Of a DNA stretch of 64,000 nucleotides, positions 40,705 through 49,537 are shown piece by piece (positions within the stretch are counted from its first letter, which is position 1; every line of letters begins with the position of its first letter). Below the pieces are notes generated by a model. That model was not told the origin of the DNA, ran no database searches, and saw nothing but the letters and a program-made list of their open reading frames with translations. The position numbers and the translations under genes are program-made. Origin of the DNA: Gordonia pseudamarae (GTDB lineage: Bacteria > Actinomycetota > Actinomycetes > Mycobacteriales > Mycobacteriaceae); NCBI RefSeq assembly GCF_025273675.1, contig NZ_CP045809.1, positions 4,712,001 through 4,776,000 on the forward strand, given 5' to 3'.

Positions 40705-43191
40705 CTACTCGATGACCGTGGCACCCAGCTCGGACCGGAGCAGTTCGAGCGCCACCGCACCCTGATCGTGGCGGCGGTCGGGGTTGCCGGAGTGTGCGTC
40801 GGCCACCATCTCGGCCTGCTCGTCCTCGGGTATGTCCTCGTCGGCGCGCGGCGGTCCGGGTTCGGGTTCCGGCTCGGGCGGCGGTGGCTGATTGTCGGCC
40901 AGCGGCTCGGGTCCGGCCGGTTGCCGGCCGGTTGCCGGTGCCACAGGTGCCGCCGGGGCCTGATTCTGGGCGCTGGGCCGCGAATAGGTCTGGGTACGCT
41001 TGGGCTGCGGCCGGCCGGCCGGTGGCCGACCACCGGCGGCGGGTGCGCCGGCCGGGGCCGAGCCGGGCACCTGATGCACAGCCCGGACATCGAGTTCGGT
41101 GCCGAACACCTCGTGCAACGCCTCACGCATCACCGTCACCGCGTGCGGCGCACCGAGGCGCTGCACGAGCGCCTCATACGGGTGCGCCAACACCACGGTG
41201 CGATCCTGCAGGTCGTGCACAACGGCCGCCGACAGCATCGGCTCGAGCGTCTTTGCCCGGTCCCGCACGGCGTTGCGGAACTCCTGGTACCGGGTACGGA
41301 CGGTGTCGAGGTCGAGGCCGTCCGACCGGACTTCGGGCTCCGGTTCGGGTTCGGGCGCCGGGCGCCGGGCCGGCGGCACCGAATCCTCCGGGGGCAGGGC
41401 ATACTCGTCGACCGGCTCATCGGGAAGCGGTATATCGCCCCCGGCCGGCGCCGCGATCGGGCCGGCCCGCTCCGGCACCGCGGGATCGGGGGCATCGGAT
41501 GCACCCACGTCCCCGCCGGGTGACCCGATCGGCGGCGGAACATGTTCCGGCACAGCCGATTCGGGTTCCACACGCGCGGCGGCAGCGACATCCACAACCG
41601 CCGGTTCATCCTCGTCGGCCGGTGCGTGCGGCACCGGGGCAGGCGCGTTGGCCTCCGGCTGCGGACTCGCCGGTTCCGGATCCGGATCCCACGGCGGCGT
41701 TTCGGTCACCGACTCAACCGCATGCGCCGCCGGGGTCTCCGGTACCACCGGCACGGCCTCCGGGATCTCCACCGGGGGCGACGGTGCCTCCGTCGGCGTC
41801 GTCGCGGGTGTGGTCACCGGCTGCCGCACCGCCGGATCCTGCGCGGCATGATCGGCTTCGGCCTCTTCGGCCTTACGGCGTTCCGCCTCGGCGGCCGCCT
41901 TGCGTTCCTCCATCGCCTTGCGTTCGGACGGACGCATGAAACGCGACTCGGTGGCCGGCGGCTGCGGTGCTGCCGGTGCCGCCACACCCACCGCGGAGTC
42001 GGGTACGGGTGCGGGTGGCCGGGCAGCAGCGCCACCGGTGATCACACCTGCTTCGAGTTGTTCGATCCGCTGCAGCAGAGCCGTCGAATCCGAGGCCGCC
42101 GCGGGCAACAGCAGCCGCGAGCACAGCACCTCCAGCAGCAGGCGCGGAGAAGTGGTGCCACGCATCTCGCCGAGCGCGGCGTGCGTGGTCTCGGCGAAAC
42201 GGGTGAGCGTGGCCGGTCCGAGCACCTCGATCTGGTGTCGCATCCGGGCCAGCTGCTCACCCGGGGCCTCCACCAACCCACGCTCGGCGGCCTCCGGAAC
42301 AGCTTGCAGCAGAATGAGATCCCGAAGCCGTTCGAGCAGATCGATCGCGAATCTGCGCGGATCGTGTCCGGCGTCGACAAGCCTTTCCACGGTCGCGAAC
42401 ACCGAGGCCCCGTCGCCGGCGGCGAGCCCGTCGATCGCGTTGTCGATGAGCGCGACATCGGTGACACCGAGCAGGGCGAGCGCCCGGTCATAGGTCACAC
42501 CGTCGTCGCCGGCCCCGGCGAGCAATTGGTCCAGGATCGACAGCGAGTCCCGTGGCGAGCCACCGCCCGCCCGGATCACCAGCGGATACACGTCGGGCGC
42601 CACGGTGACATGTTCCTTGGCGCAGATGTTCTCCAGCAGGCCGCGCATCACCGGCGGGGCGAGCAGCCGGAACGGATAGTGGTGGGTGCGCGAGCGGATC
42701 GTCGGCAGCACCTTCTCCGGTTCGGTGGTGGCGAACACGAAGATCAGATGCTCCGGCGGCTCCTCCACGATCTTGAGCAGCGCGTTGAAACCCGCATTGG
42801 TGACCATGTGGGCCTCGTCCACGATGAACACCCGGTACCGCGACTCCGATGGCGCGTAGAAGGCGCGGTCGCGCAGCTCCCTGGTGTCGTCGACACCGCC
42901 ATGACTGGCGGCGTCCAGCTCGATCACGTCGAGATTGCCGGGACCGCCCGGGCTCAGCGCCACACACGAGGAGCAGGTGCCGCACGGCGTCGACGTCGGT
43001 CCCTGCGCGCAATTCAGCGACCGGGCGAGGATACGCGCCGACGACGTCTTGCCACAGCCGCGCGGCCCGGAGAACAGGTAGGCGTGATTGATCCGGCCAC
43101 CGTCGAGGGCACGGCTGAGCGGGTCGGTGACGTGCTCCTGACCGACGACTTCGGCGAACGTTGCCGGGCGATAGGTGCGATACAGAGCCAC
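40705..43191 (-). CDS. dnaX: DNA polymerase III subunits gamma/tau
   Basis: 828 residues, long because of a low-complexity Pro/Glu/Ala linker (about 390-620). Clamp-loader ATPase: MALYRTYRPATFAEVVGQE, Walker A SGPRGCGKTSSA (about 41-52), zinc site Cys61, Cys70, Cys73 and Cys76, Walker B VFIVDEAHM, and sensor FVFATTEPEK. The C-terminal region with RYQEFRNAVRDRAKTLEPML corresponds to the tau part that contacts the polymerase. The start is clear at ATG 43191. Last gene of a minus-strand run after the GT87 gene, 9 bases away. Confidence 0.95.
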   Translation of the reverse strand: MALYRTYRPATFAEVVGQEHVTDPLSRALDGGRINHAYLFSGPRGCGKTSSARILARSLNCAQGPTSTPCGTCSSCVALSPGGPGNLDVIELDAASHGGVDDTRELRDRAFYAPSESRYRVFIVDEAHMVTNAGFNALLKIVEEPPEHLIFVFATTEPEKVLPTIRSRTHHYPFRLLAPPVMRGLLENICAKEHVTVAPDVYPLVIRAGGGSPRDSLSILDQLLAGAGDDGVTYDRALALLGVTDVALIDNAIDGLAAGDGASVFATVERLVDAGHDPRRFAIDLLERLRDLILLQAVPEAAERGLVEAPGEQLARMRHQIEVLGPATLTRFAETTHAALGEMRGTTSPRLLLEVLCSRLLLPAAASDSTALLQRIEQLEAGVITGGAAARPPAPVPDSAVGVAAPAAPQPPATESRFMRPSERKAMEERKAAAEAERRKAEEAEADHAAQDPAVRQPVTTPATTPTEAPSPPVEIPEAVPVVPETPAAHAVESVTETPPWDPDPEPASPQPEANAPAPVPHAPADEDEPAVVDVAAAARVEPESAVPEHVPPPIGSPGGDVGASDAPDPAVPERAGPIAAPAGGDIPLPDEPVDEYALPPEDSVPPARRPAPEPEPEPEVRSDGLDLDTVRTRYQEFRNAVRDRAKTLEPMLSAAVVHDLQDRTVVLAHPYEALVQRLGAPHAVTVMREALHEVFGTELDVRAVHQVPGSAPAGAPAAGGRPPAGRPQPKRTQTYSRPSAQNQAPAAPVAPATGRQPAGPEPLADNQPPPPEPEPEPGPPRADEDIPEDEQAEMVADAHSGNPDRRHDQGAVALELLRSELGATVIE

Positions 43192-43200
43192 GCGTCGAGA

Positions 43201-44484
43201 CTACCGGCGACCACCGACCCCGGACCGCTCAGGCGTGTCCGGACCCACCCGAACCGGTCGGTACACGATGATCGTGGCCACCGCCGACACCGCGAAGATC
43301 GGTCCGTACGGGAAAATCGTGAACCACTGCAACCAGCCGATGCCGGTCTTGAAGAACAGCCCGATCATGTAGCCGTCGGGCACCGACCGCAACACGAACC
43401 AGATGGCGTGGTCGTAGTGGGTGCGCCAGGAGAACGCCGCCAGCAACATCGCCACCAGCCCCGCCGCCACCAGCAGCCGCCGGCGCGTCGACGTATCCGC
43501 CCGCAACAACAGGTCGACGCCGATCACCGTCAACGGCACGAACCAGACCCAATGGTGACCCCACGACATCGGTGATACCGCACATCCGGTCATTCCCACC
43601 ATCGTGAGCGCGAGCAACTCGTTGCCGCGGTGATGGGCCAGGTACGCCGCGTACATGCCGATCCCCGACGCCGCCAGCACCAACACCAACCAGATGGTGG
43701 TGCTCGGGGTATCGGTGTCGGTGATGTTCGCCAGCCAGCCCCGCAACGATTGGTTGCCCACCGACTGCGGCGAACCGACCCGGTTCGAGTCGAAGATGCG
43801 GGCGGTCCAGAACTTGAGCGCGGCCTTCGGCATGATCACGAACCCGAGCACGATGCTGCCCACGAACCCGGCGGCCAGCCCGGCAACCGCCCGCCACCTG
43901 CCCACGATCACCAGGTACAGGCCGAAGATCAGCGGCGTCATCTTGATACCCGCGGCCAGCCCCGTCCCCACCCCGCGCAGCCGCGAATCGTCGTCGCGAG
44001 TCAGGTCAACGAGGATGAGCAGCATCAGGAACACGTTGATCTGGCCGTACCAGATGGTGGTGCGGACCGGTTCGAGCAACATCACGATCGCCACCAGTGA
44101 CACCGCGATAGTCCGCAGCCGCCATGACGGCGGGCGGCCCAGCGAACGGAAACTCAGCATGATGACCAGGTACAGCGCCACCAGGATGCCTACGCTCCAC
44201 ACTATTCGGGCCTCGTCGAACGACATGAGCGCGAACGGGATGAAAAACGGGATGGAGATCGGGGCGTACGTGTAGTCCATCTGCCCGAGCAGCTTGACGT
44301 CGTACAGCTTCTTGCCGTCGAGGACCGTCTGTGCACCCGCCCGGTAGACGTCGAGGTCGAGCTGATTGTCGAACAGTCCCCAGAACGGCATCGAATACGG
44401 GACGATCACATCCTGCAGCCACAGCGCGGCAAGCGCGAGCACGACGAAGGCCACGGTGGCCAACGTCGCTCCGGCAGGTCTCAC
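43201..44484 (-). CDS. GT87-family polyprenyl-phosphate mannosyltransferase
   Basis: 427 residues, about ten membrane helices (DUF2029/GT87). The first extracytoplasmic loop has the catalytic Asp in DNQLDLDVYRAGAQTVLDGK (about 39-58). Further features: MDYTYAPISIPFF, AGIKMTPLIFGLYLV, GNQSLRGWL and SWGHHWVWF. GT87 enzymes of mycolata add mannose (or arabinose) from a polyprenyl-phosphate donor to PIM, lipomannan or arabinogalactan on the outer face of the membrane. Between the aspartate aminotransferase and dnaX on the same strand. Confidence 0.85.
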   Translation of the reverse strand: MRPAGATLATVAFVVLALAALWLQDVIVPYSMPFWGLFDNQLDLDVYRAGAQTVLDGKKLYDVKLLGQMDYTYAPISIPFFIPFALMSFDEARIVWSVGILVALYLVIMLSFRSLGRPPSWRLRTIAVSLVAIVMLLEPVRTTIWYGQINVFLMLLILVDLTRDDDSRLRGVGTGLAAGIKMTPLIFGLYLVIVGRWRAVAGLAAGFVGSIVLGFVIMPKAALKFWTARIFDSNRVGSPQSVGNQSLRGWLANITDTDTPSTTIWLVLVLAASGIGMYAAYLAHHRGNELLALTMVGMTGCAVSPMSWGHHWVWFVPLTVIGVDLLLRADTSTRRRLLVAAGLVAMLLAAFSWRTHYDHAIWFVLRSVPDGYMIGLFFKTGIGWLQWFTIFPYGPIFAVSAVATIIVYRPVRVGPDTPERSGVGGRR

Positions 44485-44516
44485 AGAGGGATATTGTTCA
44501 CGACGCGAGGCGCTGA

Positions 44517-45785
44517 TCAGTCACTGTGCGCGGTGAGCAACGTCTCAGTCGCGGCGAGCAGCACGCAAGTGGCCACGCCCTCCATCGCGGTCCGCAGATC
44601 GTCGATGCCCGGAAATGTGGGGGCGAGCCGAATGTTGCGATCGCGCGGATCCTGCTTGTACGGGTACGTCGACCCCGCCGCGGTGAGCGCGATACCGGCG
44701 TTCCCGGCCAGTTCGATGGTGCGTTTGGCGGCACCGTCGAGCACGTCGAGGTTGATGAAGTAGCCGCCCTCGGGCCGCGACCAGTCGGCGACCTTCGCAT
44801 CGCCCAGCCGGTCGTCGAGGATGTCCAGGACCAGCGTGAACTTGGGGGTGAGCAGCTCACGATGCCTGGCCATGTGGGCACGCACCCCGTCGGCGTCACC
44901 GAAGAAACGCACATGCCGCAACTGATTGACCTTGTCGGGGCCGATGGTGGAGATTCCGAGGTGCTTGGAGAACCAGGCCAGGTTGTCGGCGGATGCGCCG
45001 AAGAACGCGACACCACCACCGGCGAACGTGATCTTGGACGTGGAGCCGAGCACGTAGACCCGGTTGGGGTGGCCGGCCTGCGCCGCCCACTCCAGCACCG
45101 GATGCGGGGCCGGGGGTGCCTCGACCAGCGTGTGCACGGCGTACGCGTTGTCCCAGTAGATCCGGAAATCGTCGGCAGCGGGCACCTCGAGCAACGCCCT
45201 GGTGACCTCCTCGGAGAAGGTGACACCCGTCGGATTCGAGTAGGTGGGCACCACCCACAGGCCCTTGATCGACGGATCGTTCGCCGTCAGTTCGGCGATC
45301 GCGGCGACGTCGGGACCGTCCGGATTCATCGGGACGGTGATCATCTCAATGCCGAAAGACTCGGTGATCGCGAAATGCCTGTCATAGCCGGGCGCCGGGC
45401 ACAGGAACTTCACGGTGCCCTGCTTCGCCCACGGCTCCGCCGAATCGGGGGTACCGTGCAGCAACGCCGCGACGGTGACGTCGTGCATCAACTGCAGGCT
45501 CGAATTACCGAACGCGATCAGGTCGGCGGCGTCGACGCCGAGCAGTTCGCCGAAGATCTCGCGCAGCTCCTTCAGACCCGCGATACCACCGTAGTTGCGG
45601 GTGTCGGTGCCGCCCGCGTCGCGATAGTCGCCCTCGCCGGGCAGCGCGAGCAGCCCGTTGGACAGATCGAGCTGGTCGGGGGCGGGCTTGCCGCGGGTGA
45701 TGTCGAGGGACAGGCCCAGCCCGCACAGCTCGTCGTAGAGCTTTCGCAGTTCGGCTTGGGTGTCGCGGAGATTGTCGGCACTCAT
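44517..45785 (-). CDS. Aspartate aminotransferase (Rv3722c-type)
   Basis: 422 residues from ATG 45785. PLP-dependent fold-type I enzyme. PLP lysine Lys251 in LGSTSKITFAGGG; NPTGVTFSEEV (about 185-195) and IYWDNAYAVHTL (about 209-220) with the cofactor Asp and Tyr. N-terminal ELCGLGLSLDITRGKPAPDQLDLSN is the mark of the Rv3722c family, which is the main aspartate aminotransferase of M. tuberculosis. Followed by the GT87 gene and preceded by the SRP RNA. The longer open frame upstream runs through the SRP RNA and is not coding. Confidence 0.9.
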   Translation of the reverse strand: MSADNLRDTQAELRKLYDELCGLGLSLDITRGKPAPDQLDLSNGLLALPGEGDYRDAGGTDTRNYGGIAGLKELREIFGELLGVDAADLIAFGNSSLQLMHDVTVAALLHGTPDSAEPWAKQGTVKFLCPAPGYDRHFAITESFGIEMITVPMNPDGPDVAAIAELTANDPSIKGLWVVPTYSNPTGVTFSEEVTRALLEVPAADDFRIYWDNAYAVHTLVEAPPAPHPVLEWAAQAGHPNRVYVLGSTSKITFAGGGVAFFGASADNLAWFSKHLGISTIGPDKVNQLRHVRFFGDADGVRAHMARHRELLTPKFTLVLDILDDRLGDAKVADWSRPEGGYFINLDVLDGAAKRTIELAGNAGIALTAAGSTYPYKQDPRDRNIRLAPTFPGIDDLRTAMEGVATCVLLAATETLLTAHSD

Positions 45786-45850
45786 CGAGTGGTAATTCAA
45801 CGCGGGACCTCTCACCGTGAACCGGGTGTGGGGGGATCTTCCCCTCAAAA

Positions 45851-45942
45851 CATAGGGGACCCCGCGCACCCGGCAGAGCCCGTTGACCCTTGCTGCCTTC
45901 CGGCCCTGGGGGAGTTCACAGGATGCGCGCCGCGCGGGATCC
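45851..45942 (-). ncRNA. ffs: Signal recognition particle RNA (4.5S type)
   Basis: The minus strand contains gggccggaaggcagcaaggg, the conserved SRP RNA apical region bound by Ffh. Flanking arms ggatcccgcgc and gcgcggggtccc close the hairpin. About 90 bases, the small bacterial form without Alu domain. Lies 66 bases upstream of the aminotransferase start. Ends are estimated from the pairing. Confidence 0.9.
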
Positions 45943-46065
45943 GTTGACGAGTGTAGCCGCACCGGCCGCGACGGTCACACCGGGCCCGCCGTCCGGGCGG
46001 TTGGGGTGGGTCACTGTCACACGCGGTTTGGGCACCGGCGCGTCTACCGCTATCATCGCCATGTT

Positions 46066-46151
46066 GGAGGATTCGCCTAGTGGCCTATGGCGCTCGCCTG
46101 GAACGCGGGTTGGGTTAACAGCCCTCAGGGGTTCAAATCCCCTATCCTCCG
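46066..46151 (+). tRNA. tRNA-Ser (anticodon GGA)
   Basis: 86 bases. Acceptor stem ggaggat / atcctcc with G discriminator; anticodon stem ctcgc/gcggg around the loop ctGGAac; a long variable arm typical of tRNA-Ser; T-arm aggggttcaaatcccct. CCA is not encoded. It is the probable integration point for the damaged restriction-modification genes downstream. Confidence 0.95.
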
Positions 46152-46175
46152 CAGTTGATCCGGCCGTCCGGATCC

Positions 46176-46218
46176 AAAGGGAGTGTAGGTGTCACCAGCT
46201 GACACCTACACTCCCTTT
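46176..46218. terminator. 19-bp perfect hairpin after the tRNA
   Basis: Arms aaagggagtgtaggtgtca (46176-46194) and tgacacctacactcccttt (46200-46218) around ccagc. Ends in a short T run, so a good terminator for tRNA-Ser. A related hairpin lies at 47619. Confidence 0.8.
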
Positions 46219-46296
46219 AGTCTGACGGACCGGTCGGTGTCGTAGCTCCGTCGTAGACTGCGGCACGACGACTCGGTTTGAGGGAAGGTACGTGCC

Positions 46297-47018
46297 ATGC
46301 CCGATCACTCCCCCGAGGCATTGCGGCGCGCCCGTCCGGGTACGAACGCGACATCGCAATCTCGGCGCTCGTACTGTCCGCCGCCCGAAAGCAGCCGCGC
46401 GGCGTGTCACCTTCACCGATTCGACCAAGTACGCCGACGGCAGGCGTGACCTCCGACTGTCGTTTCCCGAGCACTTCCGCGAGGCCGTCGCAGCATACAA
46501 TGCGGTGGTCTTCGACAACGGCGTGTCAGGCCACAAGGCGCATCACGGCGACGTGTTCGACCTCCGGCCCGACGACGATGCCGACGCACCCCCCGACTTG
46601 GTCTACCTGGAGCCGCCATACGCCCCGCCGACCGATGACGCCGACTACATCAAGCGGTATCACCTGCTCGAAGGTCTCAGTGACTCTCGAAGGTCTCAGT
46701 GACTATTGGCGGGACATGGAAATCATGGAGAACACCAAGACCAAGAAACTCACCAAACGGTTCACCCCGTTCGCGTACAAGCGAACCATCGAGGAAGCCT
46801 TGAGCCGCAGCTTCGAACAGTTCGAGGACGCCGGCACGATCATCCTGTCGTACTCGTCAAACGCGCTGCCGCCGGCAGACCGGATCGTAGACCTGCTCGG
46901 CAAGGTCAAGCCACACATCGAAACGATCGCGGTGGACCACAAGTACAGCTTCGGCACGCACGCGGCCGCGACCCGTCAGAACGTGTCCGAATACTTGTTC
47001 GTGGGGACCGATGAGTAA
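46297..47018 (+). pseudogene. DNA adenine methyltransferase remnant (D12-like), multiply frameshifted
   Basis: Pieces of one adenine methyltransferase are spread over three frames: SPEALRRARPG, then ERDIAISALVLSAARKQPRG, then FTDSTKYADGRRDLRLSFPEHF through LVYLEPPYAPPTDDADYIKRYH, then YWRDMEIMENTKTKKLTKRF to EYLFVGTDE. The catalytic DPPY motif reads EPPY. The last frameshift is an exact 19-bp tandem duplication (46667-46704). The N-terminal SAM-binding motif is missing. It overlaps the restriction-endonuclease fragment by 8 bases, so the two were an R-M operon. Confidence 0.8.
46667..46704 (+). repeat. 19-bp tandem duplication
   Basis: ctcgaaggtctcagtgact occurs twice in tandem (46667-46685, 46686-46704). 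Removing one copy restores LLEGLSDYWRD in a single frame, so this is the inactivating mutation in this part of the methyltransferase gene. Confidence 0.92.
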
Positions 47019-47586
47019 CCCGATCTCACTCGCCGACTACCGCTCGAACCTTCGCAGCATGAGTGATTGGGTCAACCCGACCATCGTCACGCCGGAGATG
47101 GAGCGAATTACGTCAGCAGGCCGATCACTTTCGCATCTGCGGATGTTCGACGTAGCTACTCTGACCACCTGGGTCCAGCAGAATCCGCGTGAAGCGTACG
47201 TGCTCGGTCTCGTCGTGGGCCTCGGTCAGGAGAAACTGAAGAACCGTCTGCGGGAAGCCTTCGGCACAACGGGCTGGGTCAAGCTGGCGCGCGAAAAGCC
47301 ACAAGATCTGATCACATGGTTTATCGCCACATTCGAATTGGACCGGCTACTGACTGAGCAACTCGGCCGCACCTACTCGTTCGGCGATGTGCTGGTCGCC
47401 CGGGCGGGTACCCGCGTCACCGCAGCTCAAGCCGGAAAGTCCGGCCGCAAGCTGGAAGACCTGATCGAGGAGATCGCCATCGACCTCAGCCTGCCGTACG
47501 CCACGCGCGGCCGCTTCATCGGTCGGAATCTGCTCACCGCACCATGTTTCGGCGATCTGCCCCGAGTCGACATCGCCATCCGGTAG
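47011..47586 (+). pseudogene. Type II restriction endonuclease, C-terminally truncated
   Basis: 191 residues from ATG 47011. It looks like the N-terminal part of a restriction endonuclease family paired with such methyltransferases: DVLVARAGTRVTAAQAGKSGRKLEDLIEEIAIDLSLPYATRGRF in its parts ARAGTRVTAAQAG, KLEDLIEEIAIDL and ATRGRFIGRN. The stop comes right after TAPCFGDLPRVDIAIR, where the PD-(D/E)xK catalytic strand would begin; the usual E-x-K part is absent. Hence probably inactive. It adjoins the broken methyltransferase, so no toxicity would result. Confidence 0.65.
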
Positions 47587-47618
47587 GCACCGGCGGCCAT
47601 TCCTGCAGCCGGATCCAA

Positions 47619-47655
47619 TGGAGCGTAGGTGTCACCTGGTGGCACCTACGCTCCA
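47619..47655. terminator. Hairpin ending the aldo/keto reductase gene
   Basis: tggagcgtaggtg (47619-47631) pairs with cacctacgctcca (47643-47655). Related in sequence to the hairpin at 46176; the two frame the restriction-modification remnant. Placed 20 bases after the end of the minus-strand reductase gene. Confidence 0.65.
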
Positions 47656-47674
47656 CTTGTTCGTACACGGTGCG

Positions 47675-48667
47675 TTACTCCCGCGCGGATGACACCAGCT
47701 GCGGTTGCGCGGAGCGATGACCGCGCACCCGATCGGCCAGCCCGTCGAGGCGCCCGAGTTGCTCGTCGGACAGCACGACCTCGACCGCCGCCAGATTCTC
47801 CTCGACCCGCTCGGGGAACCGCGAACCCGGAATCGACACGGCCTGAACACCGATCTGCCGCGCCTTGTTGTAGAACCAGGCGAGCGCGAGCTGCGCGCCC
47901 GTCAGCTCGGCATCGCGGGCGATCTGCAGGAATTCCTCGAGCACCGGCTGGTTGTAGGCGAGGTTGGTGGGGGTGTAACGCGAGATCTTGAGCCGCACAT
48001 CCCCGTCAACGAGATCGTCGTAGTTCAGCAGCCCGGTCAGCCACTTGCGGGCGAGCGTCGAATAGGACACGAAACCGACCCCGTGTTCCAGTGCCGACGG
48101 CACGACGAAACGCTCGACGTCGCGGGAGACCACGCTCCACTCCGACTGGATGGCCGCGATGGGGTGCACACCGACAGCCCGGCGGATCTCGTCGCCGGTG
48201 GCCTCCGACAGCCCGATATGCAGAACCTTGCCTTCTTCGATCAATTCCTTGATGGCGCCGACCGTTTCCTCGATGGGCACCAGCGGGTCGACACGATGCT
48301 GGTAGTAGAGGTCGATGCGGTCGGTGCCGAGGCGCCGCAGGCTCAGCTCGACCTGTTCGCGGATGTACTCGCGGTCGCCGCGCACACCACGCTGTCCGAC
48401 TCCGCTCTGCTTCACGATCCCGAACTTCGTCGCCAGCTGCACCTCGTCGCGCCGTGCCCCGACCAGCTTCCCGATCGTCGTCTCGCTGCGGCCGTCACCG
48501 TAGCCGTTGGCGGTGTCGATGAATGTGACACCGCTGTCGACAGCCTGGTTGAGCGTGCGCAGTGCGTCATCATCGGTCACCGCGCCATAGACGTCGGTGA
48601 GCGACATCCCGCCGAATCCGAGCGCTGAAACCTTGAGCCCGTCGCCGAGCTCCACTATCGAAGCCAT
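47675..48667 (-). CDS. Aldo/keto reductase
   Basis: 330 residues from ATG 48667 (MASIVELGDGLKVSALGFG), with gggaag upstream. NADPH-dependent TIM barrel: FIDTANGYGDGRSETTIGK has the catalytic Asp and Tyr; ATKFGIVKQ the Lys; DLYYQHRVDP the His; AIQSEWSVVSRD and VSIPGSRFPERVEENLAA the cofactor site. AKR13/YakC-like. Reduces aldehydes and ketones in the cytoplasm. A perfect CRP-type site lies about 250 bases upstream. Confidence 0.9.
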   Translation of the reverse strand: MASIVELGDGLKVSALGFGGMSLTDVYGAVTDDDALRTLNQAVDSGVTFIDTANGYGDGRSETTIGKLVGARRDEVQLATKFGIVKQSGVGQRGVRGDREYIREQVELSLRRLGTDRIDLYYQHRVDPLVPIEETVGAIKELIEEGKVLHIGLSEATGDEIRRAVGVHPIAAIQSEWSVVSRDVERFVVPSALEHGVGFVSYSTLARKWLTGLLNYDDLVDGDVRLKISRYTPTNLAYNQPVLEEFLQIARDAELTGAQLALAWFYNKARQIGVQAVSIPGSRFPERVEENLAAVEVVLSDEQLGRLDGLADRVRGHRSAQPQLVSSARE

Positions 48668-49000
48668 AATCTTCCCTTCCCATCTACACCGTGGTCGTAG
48701 GCGCACACTAACGATCACTCTGGCCCCGGGCGGGTCTACTGAATCTTCACGTGCAGGTCAGAGGCTTTAATTCGGGAAAGTTCTAGGTCACGGCGATCGC
48801 TGTTCCGGCACCGAACCAGCATCGCGGATCCGCGCCATCCGACTGTCACGATCGGGCCGTGGTCCTCACAACGTCGACGTGGCAGCTGGGGTCGTGAGTG
48901 GTTCGACAAGCACCCATATGTGATATATATCACAGGAATCTGTTAACTTTTGCTGTACTTCTTCTCATGTTTGGCATGAATGGCAAAATCCTTTCCATAT
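48668..49000. other. 333-base gap: no gene seen, ends AT-rich with a CRP-type site
   Basis: No coding frame with codon usage like the neighbours. The left part is GC-rich and featureless. From about 48913 the sequence becomes AT-rich (cacccatatgtgatatatat, later ctgttaacttttgctg), carrying the palindrome listed separately. It looks like a promoter that has lost its gene, since the Fic remnant beyond faces the other way. Confidence 0.5.
48919..48934. promoter_or_regulatory. Perfect CRP-family binding site
   Basis: tgtgatatatatcaca is a perfect 16-base palindrome and an exact TGTGA-N6-TCACA, the consensus of CRP and of the mycobacterial CRP homologue (Rv3676). No intact gene starts downstream on the plus strand; the aldo/keto reductase start is 252 bases away on the minus strand. 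Confidence 0.65.
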
Positions 49001-49506
49001 CTATGGCGACTCGGCGCGAGTCAGCAGCTCCAGGAACTGACGGTTGATGAAGAGGCGATCACTGGTAGTGAGCGGCGGCCATACGCACCAGAGGATTCAA
49101 GCCGTTATCGCTATGAACAAAGCGCTCCCACTCAGATAGCTTGTCCACGATCACATCCCGGCCCTCAGGTGGGCTGTAGATGACTTCGCCCGTCACAGGG
49201 TTCGCAATCCTCGTCCCCGGTACGGCACGCACCTTCATCTCCCGAGCTTTGATGATGCTGCACACGGCAGACGCAGTCGAAGAGGTAAGGGTTCTCGATC
49301 TCAGAGCTCGCCTGCGCTTCCAGTACAGGAATTGAGTTGATCAGCACAGTTGGGTTGGACATCGAGACCGCAGCCTGATCCAGCTTGGCCAGTGCCGAGG
49401 TCGCACCGATCGAGGCCCTGAGTACAGCCCTGGATTCGAGGGCGTCCACGTCAGGCGGCGGTAGCGCGTTGTACGGCCGGCCAGGCTCCCAGGTCATGTC
49501 GCCCAC
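49001..49506 (-). pseudogene. Fic-family protein remnant with internal deletions
   Basis: Three pieces of a Fic/DOC protein in two frames. The N-terminal Fic_N part (from ATG 49506) has MTWEPGRPYNALPP, ESRAVLRASIGATSALAKL and LINSIPVLEAQASSEIEN. A second frame has CSIIKAREMKVRAVPGTRI, VIYSPPEGRD and LVRMAAAHYQ, then a stop. A third bit RLFINRQFLELL matches the Fic C-terminus. The HPFxDGNGR catalytic loop, which follows HYQ in real Fic proteins, is missing. So AMPylation activity is gone. Confidence 0.78.
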
Positions 49507-49537
49507 AATCCCACAGCGCCGGTGGTAGCGGTCAAAG

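Noticed and set aside
45786..45962. N-terminal extension of the aspartate aminotransferase
   Set aside because: It translates the SRP RNA gene; the family N-terminus starts at ATG 45785.
48980..49183. Plus-strand 67-residue frame downstream of the CRP site
   Set aside because: It is antisense to the Fic remnant, whose homology is on the minus strand, and its own translation matches nothing.
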